Notes: a model not told the origin generated them from the sequence alone. Shown: positions 15,163 to 24,490, counted from the stretch's first letter. The stretch: DNA of 64,000 nt from Parvibaculum sp041688015 (GCA_041688015.1 JBDNIY010000004.1:116054-180053), one strand, 5' to 3'. Program-made: numbers and translations.

Positions 15163-16569
15163 ATGGTGAAATACGTCAGCACAAGGGGCGGCTCCCCCGA
15201 GCTTGAATTCGAGGAAGTATTGCTTGCAGGTCTTGCGCGCGATGGCGGGTTATATGTGCCTGCCGAATGGCCGCAGATGACCGAACGCAAGATTAAGGCC
15301 TTGGCAGGATTGAGCTATGCCGAAGTTGCCTTCCGCGTCATGCGCCCCTTCATCGGCCCCTCGATCCCCGACGCCGCGCTCCAGACCATGATCAACGACG
15401 CCTATGCAACCTTCGGTCACAAGGCCGTCGTGCCCTTGGTCCAGACGGGGGACAATGATTGGCTGCTTGAGCTGTTCCACGGCCCCACCTTGGCGTTCAA
15501 AGATGTCGCCATGCAGATTTTGGCGCGCCTGTTCGATCATGTTTTAGAAAAGCGCGGCCGCCGTATCACGGTCGTCGGTGCGACGTCGGGCGACACGGGT
15601 TCAGCCGCCATCGAGGCATTCCGGGGCCGCGACACGACCGATATTTTCATCATGCACCCCAAGGGGCGCGTCTCTGAGGTGCAGCGCCGCCAGATGACAA
15701 CGGTGCTGGATGCCAACGTCCACAACATCGCCATCGAAGGCTCGTTTGACGATTGTCAGGCGCTCGTCAAAGCCATGTTCAACGATCACAGCTTTCGCGA
15801 TGAAGTCTCTCTCGCAGGCGTCAATTCGATCAACTGGGGCCGTGTCTTGGCCCAGATCGTCTATTATTTCACCAGCGCCGTGGCGCTTGGCGCGCCCGCC
15901 CGCGCTATCTCATATTCCGTGCCCACTGGAAATTTCGGCGATATCTTTGCAGGCTATGCCGCCTCGCGCATGGGCCTGCCGATTTCGCGTCTGTTGGTGG
16001 CCACCAACGTCAATGACATTCTCGCGCGCACGCTCCAGACGGGCCGCTATGAAGTCGGCGAGGTCATGCCCACCATCAGCCCCAGCATGGACATTCAAGT
16101 TTCGTCAAATTTCGAACGCCTCGTCCATGATGCCTATGGTCATGATGGCGAAGAAGTGCACCGCTTGATGCAGAGCTTGCAGCAATCAGGTGCTTTCGAG
16201 ATCGATCCTTTGCGGCTCGAAGCGATGCGTATGATTTTTTCGGCCGCCCGCGTTGATGAAGTTGAAACCGCCGCCGCCATCGCCCGCACGCTGGAAGAAA
16301 CCGGCGAGCTGATCGACCCGCACACGGCCGTTGGCGTTGCCGCAGCCCGCAAGGAACGCGGTGACCTGTTGACGCCCATGGTTACACTGGCGACCGCCCA
16401 TCCGGCAAAGTTCCCCGACGCTGTAAACAAAGCCACCGGCGTCTATCCCGAATTGCCGCTGCGCATGGCGGGCTTGTTTGATCGTGAAGAGCGGCTTGAT
16501 GTTCTTGCGAACGATCTAGCCGCCGTCCAAACCTACATCCGCCAGCGCGCCCGCGCGCTTGCAGCCTGA
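15163..16569 (+). CDS. thrC: Threonine synthase
   Basis: A 468-residue PLP enzyme converting O-phosphohomoserine to threonine. MVKYVSTRGGSPELEFEEVL is the usual N-terminus, which decides ATG 15163 (ribosome binding site GGAGA) over the longer frame beginning at 15085. The PLP lysine is in GPTLAFKDVAMQI at about residue 113, and the phosphate-binding and substrate stretches VVGATSGDTGSAAIEAF and VPTGNFGDIFAGYAA are intact. It is followed closely by the M16 peptidase gene, a pairing common in Rhizobiales. The partner gene thrB occurs separately at 24487. Confidence 0.97.
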   Translation: MVKYVSTRGGSPELEFEEVLLAGLARDGGLYVPAEWPQMTERKIKALAGLSYAEVAFRVMRPFIGPSIPDAALQTMINDAYATFGHKAVVPLVQTGDNDWLLELFHGPTLAFKDVAMQILARLFDHVLEKRGRRITVVGATSGDTGSAAIEAFRGRDTTDIFIMHPKGRVSEVQRRQMTTVLDANVHNIAIEGSFDDCQALVKAMFNDHSFRDEVSLAGVNSINWGRVLAQIVYYFTSAVALGAPARAISYSVPTGNFGDIFAGYAASRMGLPISRLLVATNVNDILARTLQTGRYEVGEVMPTISPSMDIQVSSNFERLVHDAYGHDGEEVHRLMQSLQQSGAFEIDPLRLEAMRMIFSAARVDEVETAAAIARTLEETGELIDPHTAVGVAAARKERGDLLTPMVTLATAHPAKFPDAVNKATGVYPELPLRMAGLFDREERLDVLANDLAAVQTYIRQRARALAA

Positions 16570-16596
16570 TTTTTTGTAACTGAGTTGGAGATTTGA

Positions 16597-17874
16597 ATGA
16601 CAGTCGAAGTGACAAGACTTGAAAACGGTTTGACAGTGGTGACGGATTCCATGCCGCATCTCCAAACGATTTCGGTTGGCGTCTGGGTCAATACCGGCGC
16701 CCGTCACGAAAGACAGCACCAGCACGGTGTCTCGCATCTGCTTGAGCATATGGCTTTCAAAGGCACCAAGCGCCGTTCCGCGCGCGCCATCGCCGAAGAG
16801 ATCGAAAATGTCGGTGGCTATCTCAACGCCCATACCGCCCATGAGGCCACCGCCTATTACGCCCGCGTGATGAAGGGCGACTTGCCGCTGGCCGTCGATC
16901 TTCTCGCCGACATCTTGCAAAACTCCGTCTTTGAAACTTCCGAATTGGAGCGCGAGCGCGGCGTCGTCATTCAGGAAATCGGCCAGTCGCTTGATACGCC
17001 CGATGATCTTGTGTTCGATCATTTGCTGGAAGCCGCCTATCGCGGCCAGCCGATGGGCCGCACGATTTTGGGCACGGTCGATACAGTCAAAGGTTTTGAT
17101 CGCGCCGCCCTCCAGACCTATATGGATGAGCGCTATCAGGCCAAAGGCATGGTGCTGGCGGCGGCTGGTGCCATTGATCATGCGGCCCTTGTCGCGCTGG
17201 GCCGGGAGCATTTTGCAGACCTGCCGCAACATGTGACCAACGGTGCGGAGCCTGCAAAATTCAGCGGCGGCGAACATCGTGAGACGCGTGAGCTTGAGCA
17301 AGCTCATGTGACTTTGGCCTTTGAAGGTCCGGCCTATGGCGACCCAGATTTTTATGCCGCACAGATTTTTTCAAGCGTCTTGGGTGGCGGCATGTCATCG
17401 CGCTTGTTTCAGGAAGTGCGCGAAAAGCGCGGCCTTGCCTATTCGGTTTTTGCTTATTCGTGGTCCTTTGCCGACACTGGCATCATGGGCGTTTATGCCG
17501 GCACCGCGCCTAATGATCTGGCCAAACTGATGCCCGTCATTGCCGACGAGATTTCCCGCCTTGGCGAGGACGCCACCGAAGGCGAGGTTGCCCGCGCCCG
17601 CGCCCAGATGAAGGCAGGGCTTTTGATGGGGCTCGAATCATCATCGTCTCGCGCCGAGCAGATCGCGCGGCAATATGCCGTCCACGGGCGTGTGCTGCCG
17701 ATTGACGAAATGATTTCCAAGGTGGATCAAGTTGATGCTGCCGCGGTTCGCCGCTTTGCCTCACGTTTTCTGGGGCCAGATGTGCCAGCCCCCGCCATTG
17801 CCGCTGTCGGCCCGCTCAATGGGGCAGGCGGAGGGCTTGAATCTTATGACCGTCTGGCTGCAAGATTTGCCTGA
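16597..17874 (+). CDS. M16 family zinc peptidase (processing-peptidase-like)
   Basis: A 425-residue single-unit M16B peptidase. The inverted zinc motif HLLEH is at residues 47-51, with the third ligand in the ERGVVIQEI region near residue 125. The family's GGYLNAHTAHEATAYYARV and the C-terminal VREKRGLAYSVFAYSW are present. It resembles the beta subunit of the mitochondrial processing peptidase and is expected to degrade or process peptides in the cell or periplasm. It lies 27 bp after thrC with GGAG upstream and is likely co-transcribed. Confidence 0.94.
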   Translation: MTVEVTRLENGLTVVTDSMPHLQTISVGVWVNTGARHERQHQHGVSHLLEHMAFKGTKRRSARAIAEEIENVGGYLNAHTAHEATAYYARVMKGDLPLAVDLLADILQNSVFETSELERERGVVIQEIGQSLDTPDDLVFDHLLEAAYRGQPMGRTILGTVDTVKGFDRAALQTYMDERYQAKGMVLAAAGAIDHAALVALGREHFADLPQHVTNGAEPAKFSGGEHRETRELEQAHVTLAFEGPAYGDPDFYAAQIFSSVLGGGMSSRLFQEVREKRGLAYSVFAYSWSFADTGIMGVYAGTAPNDLAKLMPVIADEISRLGEDATEGEVARARAQMKAGLLMGLESSSSRAEQIARQYAVHGRVLPIDEMISKVDQVDAAAVRRFASRFLGPDVPAPAIAAVGPLNGAGGGLESYDRLAARFA

Positions 17875-17927
17875 TCGGAGCGCGCGTCACGTCTGAGCGC
17901 CGCCCCGACCGGGAGCCCGCTTGAGCT

Positions 17928-18515
17928 ATGGCCTTTTTACGAACGATTTCTAAACCAGACCCAGCCTCGCTCATCATTGGCGACGGCATCGCCCTGCGCA
18001 CCCCACAACTACCTGATTATTCAGAATGGTCGGCGTTGCGCGAACGCAGCCGCGATTTTTTGGTGCCTTGGGAACCGACCTGGCCGGTGGACGATCTGAC
18101 TAGGGCCGCTTTTCGGCGGCGTCTGCGCCGCTATCACCGCGAGATCCGGAACGACCACGCCTATCCCTTCTTCATTTTCCGCGACAGCGACAGCGCAATG
18201 GTCGGCGGCTGTACGCTGTCGAGCATCCATCGCGGTGTGCAGCAGGATGCGACTTTGGGCTATTGGGCCGGTGCGACTTTTGCCGGGCAGGGCTACATCA
18301 CGAAGGCCGTGCGTGCGCTCCTTCCCTTTGTCTTTGAAGAGCTGAAGTTGCATCGTCTGCAAGCCTCCTGCCTGCTGGAGAACGAGCGCTCAAAGGCCGT
18401 GCTGCGTTGCAGTGGCTTTCGTGAGGAAGGCTATGCGCGCGGCCTTCTGCGCATCAATGGCGTCTGGCGCGATCACGTCCAATTTGCCATTCTGCGCGAC
18501 GATCCGCGCGTTTGA
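17928..18515 (+). CDS. GNAT family N-acetyltransferase (RimJ-like)
   Basis: A 195-residue protein. IALRTPQLPDYSEWSALRE begins the GNAT fold. GYWAGATFAGQGYITKAVRALLPF carries the acetyl-CoA-binding Q/GxGxxT-like loop, and LHRLQASCLLENERSKAVL with GFREEGYARG is typical of RimJ/RimL ribosomal protein N-terminal acetyltransferases. It probably acetylates a protein N-terminus, but related enzymes act on small molecules, so the substrate is uncertain. It lies 53 bp after the M16 gene and may be in the same transcript. Confidence 0.9.
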   Translation: MAFLRTISKPDPASLIIGDGIALRTPQLPDYSEWSALRERSRDFLVPWEPTWPVDDLTRAAFRRRLRRYHREIRNDHAYPFFIFRDSDSAMVGGCTLSSIHRGVQQDATLGYWAGATFAGQGYITKAVRALLPFVFEELKLHRLQASCLLENERSKAVLRCSGFREEGYARGLLRINGVWRDHVQFAILRDDPRV

Positions 18516-18699
18516 TCCCGCGCACATTTGATCCAATGGCTGAATGTTGACCTAAATTTCATCAACCTTGCGTCAAAATGAGGTGGTCTTTGCGAATCTG
18601 GGCCACAATGCCCAACCTGAGGCTCGGGCGAGGGCCTGATCGAATACGCTGTGATGCATGCAATATGGCTGAGAAGGCCCGTTGCTTTGAGGGGGATGG

Positions 18700-21678
18700 A
18701 TGCGCCGGATAGGTCAATCAAGAGCACTTGCCCTGAGTGTGGCAGGTGCTTTGGCAATATGTCTGCTGACCTTTGTCACAGCCGCGCAGGCGCTGGACGC
18801 CGTTGTGATGGATGACGACCGCGCGGCGGTCGATCTCACACCGTTCACCGAGATTTACCATGAGAAGGGCCAGAAGCTCACCATCGAAGCGCCTGAAGCG
18901 GGCGCCAGCGACGAAGACGCCAATGCCAATCCCGCCGCTAACAGTCCCGACGCCGACACCGCCGCCGCCGCCGTCTCCGAAGACGATGGCGCCGTGACGC
19001 TGTCTGACGGCTTAGCCAAAGAGAACGGCACTTGGATGGCCGTCGCGCTGCGCAATCGCTCTGAGATACCGCTCACGCGTTACCTGATCGCCGATACGCG
19101 GGGGGCCGGGCTCCTCAATTTTCTCTGGCCGACCCTCTCACCGGGCATCGACCGTGCGCTCGCCGCTGGCACCGAAGATCCGCTCGCCGTCCCTGAAGAC
19201 GCGCGTCCCGGCTTTTCGGTTCTCTCCATCTCGGTTGATCCTGAAACCAGCGTCACCGTGGCGCTTCATTCAGATCAGGCTGCCCCGCAATCGCTCTATC
19301 TCTGGCGCGCCGAAGCCTGGTCGTCTTTCACGCGCCGCCTATCGCTCATTGAAGGCGTCATGCTCGGCGTCATCGCCGCACTAGCAATCTATCTGACGGC
19401 TTTGGCTGTCTTGACCCGTTCGCCCGCCGCCCGCGTCACGGCCGCCTTGCTGGGCTCGGGTTTCATCGTTGAGCTGGCAAGCTTTGGCTATCTCGGATCA
19501 ATTTTCAATGCCTCTGCGCGCTGGGACAGTGTGATCCAAACCATCGTGCTCACGCTATTTGCTGCCACCATCTTTGCGTTTGAGAAATTTTTCCTCGATC
19601 TTGAGCGCCAATTCAAGGTGCCATCACGCATCGCGCGGCTGCTGTCGCTCGGTGTTTTTGCCATCATCCCCATCGCTATGTTCGAGCCCTCGCTTGGCGC
19701 ATTGCTGGTGCGCGTGAGCTTGTTGGTCGCCTTGTTTGGCGGCGCGCCGCTGATCGTTTTGGCCGCGCTGCGGGGCGTTCGCCCGGCGCAGCTGCTCATC
19801 CCCGGTGTTGTGCTGTTCGCGCTTGCCGGGTTTGTGGCCACGCTGCATGCAGCAGGCTGGATGCCCGGCACCTTTGTCGGCACGGCGCTCTCGGTTGGCA
19901 TCTTCACGATTGCGCTGGTGCTCTTTGCCTTTGCCGCCGCCTATCATGCACAAGGGGGCCGCCGCCGCGCCGATGTTGGCAATATCCGTAGCGAGCAGCG
20001 CCATGCCTTCGCGCTGACCGGCGCGCGCCTAGGCGTTTGGGATTGGGACATCTTAGCCGACACGCTCTATGTCTCGCCGTCTATCGAGGCATTGCTCGGA
20101 CTTGATCAAGGTACATTAGGCGGCACAGAAGTCGCGTGGCGCGAGCACATGCATCCCGGCGACCGCGAAACCTACCGCAATGCCATCAACGCTTATATCA
20201 ATCGCGGCAATGTGGCGTTCACCCTCGAATTCCGTATGCGCCATTCCGACGGAGATTTTCGCACCTTGGCGCTCAACGCCAGTTGCATCGCGGGCGATGA
20301 AGCCTATGCCACGCGCTGCATCGGCACGGTCAGCGATGTGACCGCGCGCGCCCTTGCTGAAGAGCGCCTCTTTCACGACGCCGTTCATGACAGCCTGACC
20401 GGCTTGCCCAATCGCGCTTTGTTCATGGATCGTCTTGACCGCGCCATCCGCCGCACCGGCCTTATCGACCGGCCGCGCGCCGCCTTGTTGTTGGTCAATC
20501 TGGATCGCTTCAAGACCGTCAATGACAGCATCGGCCATTCAGGGGGTGATGCCTTGTTGATCGCCTTGGCACGACGGCTTGAATCGCTGGTGACCTATGA
20601 AGACACGGTCGCCCGCATCAACGGTGATGAGTTTGGCATCTTGCTTGCCACCCGCACCCAGCGCGACGACGCCATGGCCTTTGCTGAATCCCTGTCGGAG
20701 TTTCTCTCCCAGCCCATCGAGATCGGTGGGCAGGAAATCTATCCCATGACGTCCGTGGGCGTTTCGATTTGCGAGGATAGCCACGAAGACCCCGAAGAAT
20801 TATTGAGCGAAGCTGAAATCGCCATGTTCCGGGCCAAGCGCGGTGGTCAGACGAAGATCGAAATTTTCGAGCCCGGTATGCGTGGCAATGGCGAAGATCA
20901 GCTCAGCGTCGAAACGGATTTACGCCATTCGATCGAACGCAAACAACTGGAAATGTATTACCAGCCCATCATGTCTTTGGCGGATGGCAGCGTGCGTGGC
21001 TTTGAAGCGCTGGTGCGTTGGAACCACCCTGAGCGCGGACTTTTGACGCCCGATGATTTTATTTCGATTGCCGAGGAATCAGGTTTCATCACCGAGCTTG
21101 GCCGCTTTGCCTTGCGCGCGGCCAGCGAAGAACTGGCGACATGGCAAAAACTGTTTCCCAGCGAAAAGCCTTTGTTTGCCAGCGTCAATGTGTCGAGCCG
21201 TCAGTTGTTGCGTCACGATTTGATCGAAGACGTCAAGCGTGTGCTCCATCGCATCGACATCGTGCCGGGCACTTTGAAGCTCGAAGTCACCGAAAGTCTG
21301 GTGATGGAGAACCCCGAATTTGCAGCCCAGGTGTTGGCGCGCTTGAAGGCTTTGGGCGCAGGCCTGTCGCTTGACGATTTTGGCACAGGCTATTCAAGCC
21401 TCAGCTATTTGCAGCGCTTTCCCTTCGACACATTGAAGGTAGACCGTTCTTTTGTGGCTGGCATGTCAGCCGACCGCGAAACGCCGCTCATTATCCGTTC
21501 CATGGTGCAGCTTGCCCATGACCTCGGTATGGAAATTGTCGCCGAAGGCACCGAGAACGAAGAGCAAGCGCAAGATCTGGCAGCGATGGGGTGTCAATAT
21601 GGTCAGGGCTATCTGTTTGGCCAGCCGATGCGCGCTGTCGAAGCGCTGGATTTCATCGCGCGTCACGCGTCGCGATAA
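18700..21678 (+). CDS. Membrane sensor with 7TM, PAS, degenerate GGDEF and EAL domains
   Basis: A 992-residue protein. After a signal-like helix come a periplasmic region (about 30-215, like the 7TM-receptor extracellular module) and seven hydrophobic helices (about 220-415). A PAS domain (about 430-555) is followed by GGDEF (about 565-730) and EAL (about 745-990) domains. The EAL motifs FEALVRW, NVSSRQL, LEVTESL, DDFGTGYSS, LKVDRSF and VAEGTE are intact, predicting cyclic-di-GMP phosphodiesterase activity. The cyclase signature reads NGDEF instead of GGDEF, so the cyclase half is probably inactive or only binds GTP. GAGGGGGAT precedes the ATG. The signal sensed is unknown. Confidence 0.92.
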   Translation: MRRIGQSRALALSVAGALAICLLTFVTAAQALDAVVMDDDRAAVDLTPFTEIYHEKGQKLTIEAPEAGASDEDANANPAANSPDADTAAAAVSEDDGAVTLSDGLAKENGTWMAVALRNRSEIPLTRYLIADTRGAGLLNFLWPTLSPGIDRALAAGTEDPLAVPEDARPGFSVLSISVDPETSVTVALHSDQAAPQSLYLWRAEAWSSFTRRLSLIEGVMLGVIAALAIYLTALAVLTRSPAARVTAALLGSGFIVELASFGYLGSIFNASARWDSVIQTIVLTLFAATIFAFEKFFLDLERQFKVPSRIARLLSLGVFAIIPIAMFEPSLGALLVRVSLLVALFGGAPLIVLAALRGVRPAQLLIPGVVLFALAGFVATLHAAGWMPGTFVGTALSVGIFTIALVLFAFAAAYHAQGGRRRADVGNIRSEQRHAFALTGARLGVWDWDILADTLYVSPSIEALLGLDQGTLGGTEVAWREHMHPGDRETYRNAINAYINRGNVAFTLEFRMRHSDGDFRTLALNASCIAGDEAYATRCIGTVSDVTARALAEERLFHDAVHDSLTGLPNRALFMDRLDRAIRRTGLIDRPRAALLLVNLDRFKTVNDSIGHSGGDALLIALARRLESLVTYEDTVARINGDEFGILLATRTQRDDAMAFAESLSEFLSQPIEIGGQEIYPMTSVGVSICEDSHEDPEELLSEAEIAMFRAKRGGQTKIEIFEPGMRGNGEDQLSVETDLRHSIERKQLEMYYQPIMSLADGSVRGFEALVRWNHPERGLLTPDDFISIAEESGFITELGRFALRAASEELATWQKLFPSEKPLFASVNVSSRQLLRHDLIEDVKRVLHRIDIVPGTLKLEVTESLVMENPEFAAQVLARLKALGAGLSLDDFGTGYSSLSYLQRFPFDTLKVDRSFVAGMSADRETPLIIRSMVQLAHDLGMEIVAEGTENEEQAQDLAAMGCQYGQGYLFGQPMRAVEALDFIARHASR

Positions 21679-21725
21679 AAGCGCGCAAACAAACAGAGTG
21701 CGTCACGCGTCGTGATAAAACGCGT
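21656..21725 (+). repeat. Short direct repeat at the EAL gene 3' end
   Basis: GCGTCACGCGTCGCGATAAAA at the end of the EAL gene recurs about 40 bp downstream as GCGTCACGCGTCGTGATAAAA, so the stop codon TAA and last residues have an echo outside the gene. ACGCGTGCTACGCGT follows and can form a small hairpin. The segment lies between two convergent genes and may act in transcription termination. Confidence 0.75.
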
Positions 21726-21726
21726 G

Positions 21727-22338
21727 CTACGCGTGTCCGGCGACGCCCGACAAAACGGAGATCGTGACACCGAGTTTTGCCAAAGCAGAGTGATATTTTG
21801 CGCCGAGGTTTGAACCAAACAGCAATTCCGGATCAGGGTCGCAATGCAGCCAACCATTGGCACGGATTTCCGCTTCGAGTTGACCCGGCGCCCATCCGGC
21901 ATAGCCAAGCGCTAGGAGCGCACGATCAGGCCCGCGCCCGCCTGCGATGGCGCGCAAAATATCGACGCTGGCTGTCAAGCCGATCTCATCGTCAACCGGC
22001 AAGGTCGACTCTTCAGAATAATAATCCTGCGAATGCAGAACAAAGCCACGCGCTGCTTCCACAGGCCCACCGGCAAGGACCGGGCAGTCCATAATTTTTT
22101 TGCTCACGTCAGGGCTTTCCCCCGGCACGTCGATGGCAAGCTGGTTCAGCAATTCCGGCATGGTAATATCGGGGGCAGGCCTATTGACGACAATGCCCAT
22201 CGCGCCTTCGGGATTATGCACACACACATAAATGAGCGTACGCACAAACCGCTCGTCTTCCATTGATGGCATGGCAATCAACATTTTGCCTTCGAGAAAA
22301 TTATCCTCGTCAGACAGGCTACTCAAATCTCTCGACAT
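21727..22338 (-). CDS. YqgE/AlgH family protein (DUF179)
   Basis: A 203-residue protein from the second Met, chosen because MSRDLSSLSDEDNFLEGKML resembles family starts better than the upstream MRH. Conserved segments are LIAMPSMEDERFVRTLIYVC, GAMGIVVNRPAP, VLAGGPVEAARGFVLHS, ILRAIAGGRGPDRALLALGYAGWAPGQLE and the C-terminal GWLHCDPDPELLF. The family is cytoplasmic. Its best-known member, AlgH of Pseudomonas, was linked to alginate regulation, but the biochemical role is unresolved. The gene converges on the EAL gene and is divergent from the DsbD-like gene. Confidence 0.92.
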   Translation of the reverse strand: MSRDLSSLSDEDNFLEGKMLIAMPSMEDERFVRTLIYVCVHNPEGAMGIVVNRPAPDITMPELLNQLAIDVPGESPDVSKKIMDCPVLAGGPVEAARGFVLHSQDYYSEESTLPVDDEIGLTASVDILRAIAGGRGPDRALLALGYAGWAPGQLEAEIRANGWLHCDPDPELLFGSNLGAKYHSALAKLGVTISVLSGVAGHA

Positions 22339-22520
22339 ATGGCGCATGTCAAACTATTTGCCTCCATGCTCAAGACCAACTCAATGGAAAATAATCTCCA
22401 AACAATGCTCATTGTCCCTCTTTGCCGAGGGCGTGTCACGCAATACTCTGTAACCATTTCGCATGCGGGAGCGATAGTTCTAGTATGTGCCCCATGTGCC
22501 CGAAGTATGATGAAATCGAA

Positions 22521-23339
22521 ATGAAAGTGATCCAGCGACAAACGCCAAGTAAGGCTTTGTCCGCGCTGACGATAGTTGTTGTTTTCGCATTTTTCCTTTT
22601 GCCGATAACCGTTGCAGTGGCTGAGGGAAGTTTGAATTATGCCAATGAAAAACTGCGCCTGATCGGGGCGAAAGATATTTCTGCGTCTGTCTATACGGCA
22701 GGTGTCGAAATGACGCTCGCGCCGGGTTGGCACACCTATTGGCGCAAGCCGGGTGACTCTGGCATCGCGCCACATTTTGATTGGGCAGGTTCTGATAATG
22801 TCGCCGACTTGAAATTACTCTGGCCCGTGCCTGAGCGTTTCAATCTGCCGGACGATATGACGATCGGCTATCAAACCCACATTGTCTGGCCCGTGCTTGT
22901 GCGCCCCGTTGATCCCGCGCGCGGCGTCACTTTGCGCCTGCATATGAGCTATGGCGTTTGTTCTGATATTTGTGTCCCGGGCGATGCGCATGTGGCGCTT
23001 GATCTACCGACGCAAGCAACGAGCGCAGACGGCACGCTGATCAGGGCCGCGCTCCAGCGCGTGCCCGCCGCGCCGCAGGCGGGTGAGGCCGTTGACGCGA
23101 AACTAAACGGCCACACCTTGCAGGTCACGCTGTCTGGCGTCCAAGAGACGCCAGCTCTGGTCCTTGAAGGCCCAAAGGGCATCTGGTTTGGAAAGCCGGT
23201 GGCGCGGCGTGTGGGGGAGACCACCACCTATGACGTGCCGGTGGAAAGCAGCATGGGTGCGTCACTTCTTGGCTCAGACGTCACGGCGACATTTGCTGGC
23301 CCTACAACGGCCATTGAGGCCACGCGCAGCGTCAAATAG
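22521..23339 (+). CDS. DsbD N-terminal-domain-like (thiol:disulfide interchange) exported protein
   Basis: A 272-residue protein with a signal peptide (SALTIVVVFAFFLLPITVAVAEG). The domain that follows has GWHTYWRKPGDSGIAPHFDW, IGYQTHIVWPVLV and YGVCSDICVPGDAHVAL, as in the periplasmic N-terminal domain of DsbD/ScsB proteins. The two cysteines in VCSDIC are the likely redox pair. There is no membrane or thioredoxin domain attached, so it is a stand-alone version. ATG 22521 is chosen to start just before the signal peptide. It is divergent from the AlgH gene and followed by a peroxiredoxin, which suggests a thiol-redox theme. Confidence 0.85.
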   Translation: MKVIQRQTPSKALSALTIVVVFAFFLLPITVAVAEGSLNYANEKLRLIGAKDISASVYTAGVEMTLAPGWHTYWRKPGDSGIAPHFDWAGSDNVADLKLLWPVPERFNLPDDMTIGYQTHIVWPVLVRPVDPARGVTLRLHMSYGVCSDICVPGDAHVALDLPTQATSADGTLIRAALQRVPAAPQAGEAVDAKLNGHTLQVTLSGVQETPALVLEGPKGIWFGKPVARRVGETTTYDVPVESSMGASLLGSDVTATFAGPTTAIEATRSVK

Positions 23340-23419
23340 CGGGCTGGTGATGTGTGGCAATTGGCGCTTTAATACCCGCCAAGAAGAAACGTTCATGCGG
23401 CAAACATAAGGAGGCTTCC

Positions 23420-23905
23420 ATGGCCATTGCTATCGGAGACAAAATCCCGGACGTCACAGTAATGAAATTGACCGACAAGGGCCCGGCCCCGGTCAAGACC
23501 GGCGATTATTTCAAGGGCCGCAAGGTCGTCGTCTTCGCGCTCCCGGGCGCCTTCACGCCGACATGCTCCAACCAGCACCTGCCGGGCTTCATTCAGAAAT
23601 CGGCAGACTTCAAGTCCAAAGGCATCGATGAGGTCGCTTGCGTCTCGATGAACGATGCTTTCGTCATGGGCGCTTGGGGCAAGGCTCAGGGGGCCGAGGG
23701 CAAAGTCACCATGCTGGGTGACGGCAATGGCGATTTTTCTAAGGCGCTTGGCCTCACGTTTGACGGCTCCGGCTTCGGCATGGGTACGCGCTCGCTGCGC
23801 TACTCGATGCTCGTCGATAATGGTGTCGTGAAGTCACTCAATCAGGAGCCGAACCCCGGCGAAGCCAAAATTTCCAACGCTGAAACGATTTTGGGTCAGC
23901 TCTAA
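23420..23905 (+). CDS. Peroxiredoxin, Prx5 (hybrid type/AhpE-like) subfamily
   Basis: A 161-residue thiol peroxidase. The peroxidatic cysteine is in PGAFTPTCSNQHLPGF (about residue 48) and the family's VACVSMNDAFVMGAWGK and the C-terminal LRYSMLVDNGVVKSLN are present. It reduces hydrogen peroxide and organic peroxides in the cytoplasm, with glutathione/glutaredoxin or thioredoxin as the usual partner of this subfamily. ATG 23420 has the ribosome binding site AAGGAGG, which overrides the longer frame from 23354. A palindromic repeat follows before the convergent rnhA. Confidence 0.96.
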   Translation: MAIAIGDKIPDVTVMKLTDKGPAPVKTGDYFKGRKVVVFALPGAFTPTCSNQHLPGFIQKSADFKSKGIDEVACVSMNDAFVMGAWGKAQGAEGKVTMLGDGNGDFSKALGLTFDGSGFGMGTRSLRYSMLVDNGVVKSLNQEPNPGEAKISNAETILGQL

Positions 23906-23934
23906 TTCTTTCGTCATTGCGACATCATATTTTG

Positions 23935-24017
23935 CTGTCACCCCGGGCTTGTCCCGGGGTCCAGTACCTCTCGCTCCGAGTGTGACGTTCTGGATCCCGG
24001 CATAAAGCCGGGATGAC
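23935..24017. repeat. Palindromic repeat, copy 2 (CTGTCRYCCCGGG family)
   Basis: CTGTCACCCCGGGCTTGTCC at the left is partly complementary to the right end CCGGGATGACATCAG, and inner hairpins CCCCGGG-CTTGT-CCCGGGG and ATCCCGGC-ATAAA-GCCGGGAT are clear. It has the same architecture as 2305-2396. It sits exactly between the convergent peroxiredoxin and rnhA genes, where it could terminate both. Confidence 0.87.
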
Positions 24018-24031
24018 ATCAGGATATGAGG

Positions 24032-24490
24032 CTACCTCGCCGCGCCATTCTTCAAAAACGGCTCCATGCCACGCCGCGCCAACTCGTCGGCGCGTTCATT
24101 GCCGTCATGGCCCGCGTGACCTTTGACCCAATGCCAACTCACGTCGTGAATTTCAATCGCGTCTTCGAGCCTCTTCCACAGATCGGCGTTCTTCACCGGC
24201 TTCTTGTCAGCCGTGCGCCAACCATTGCGCTTCCAATTGTGAATCCATTTGGTGATGCCGTCGCGCAGATAAGTCGAATCCGTATGGAGCGCGACATGCG
24301 ATGGGCGCTTTAAAGTTTCAAGCGATGCAATCGCCGCCATCAACTCCATACGATTATTGGTCGTGAGTCCTTCGCCGTCGCAGATCTCTTTGTCTTTGCC
24401 CTTATAGGTCAGCAGCGCCCCCCAGCCGCCCGGCCCCGGATTACCCGAACAAGCGCCGTCGGTATAAATCACAATTGTCTCTGACGTCAT
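24032..24490 (-). CDS. rnhA: Ribonuclease HI
   Basis: A 152-residue enzyme that cleaves RNA in RNA-DNA hybrids. The four acidic catalytic residues are visible: Asp10 in YTDGACSGNPGPGGWG, Glu in TTNNRMELMAAI, Asp in LHTDSTYL and Asp in GNERADELA, and the VKGHAGHDGNE loop is intact. Its ATG overlaps the thrB stop (ATGA), so it is the last gene of the ispH-thrB-rnhA operon, a conserved alphaproteobacterial order. Confidence 0.97.
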   Translation of the reverse strand: MTSETIVIYTDGACSGNPGPGGWGALLTYKGKDKEICDGEGLTTNNRMELMAAIASLETLKRPSHVALHTDSTYLRDGITKWIHNWKRNGWRTADKKPVKNADLWKRLEDAIEIHDVSWHWVKGHAGHDGNERADELARRGMEPFLKNGAAR

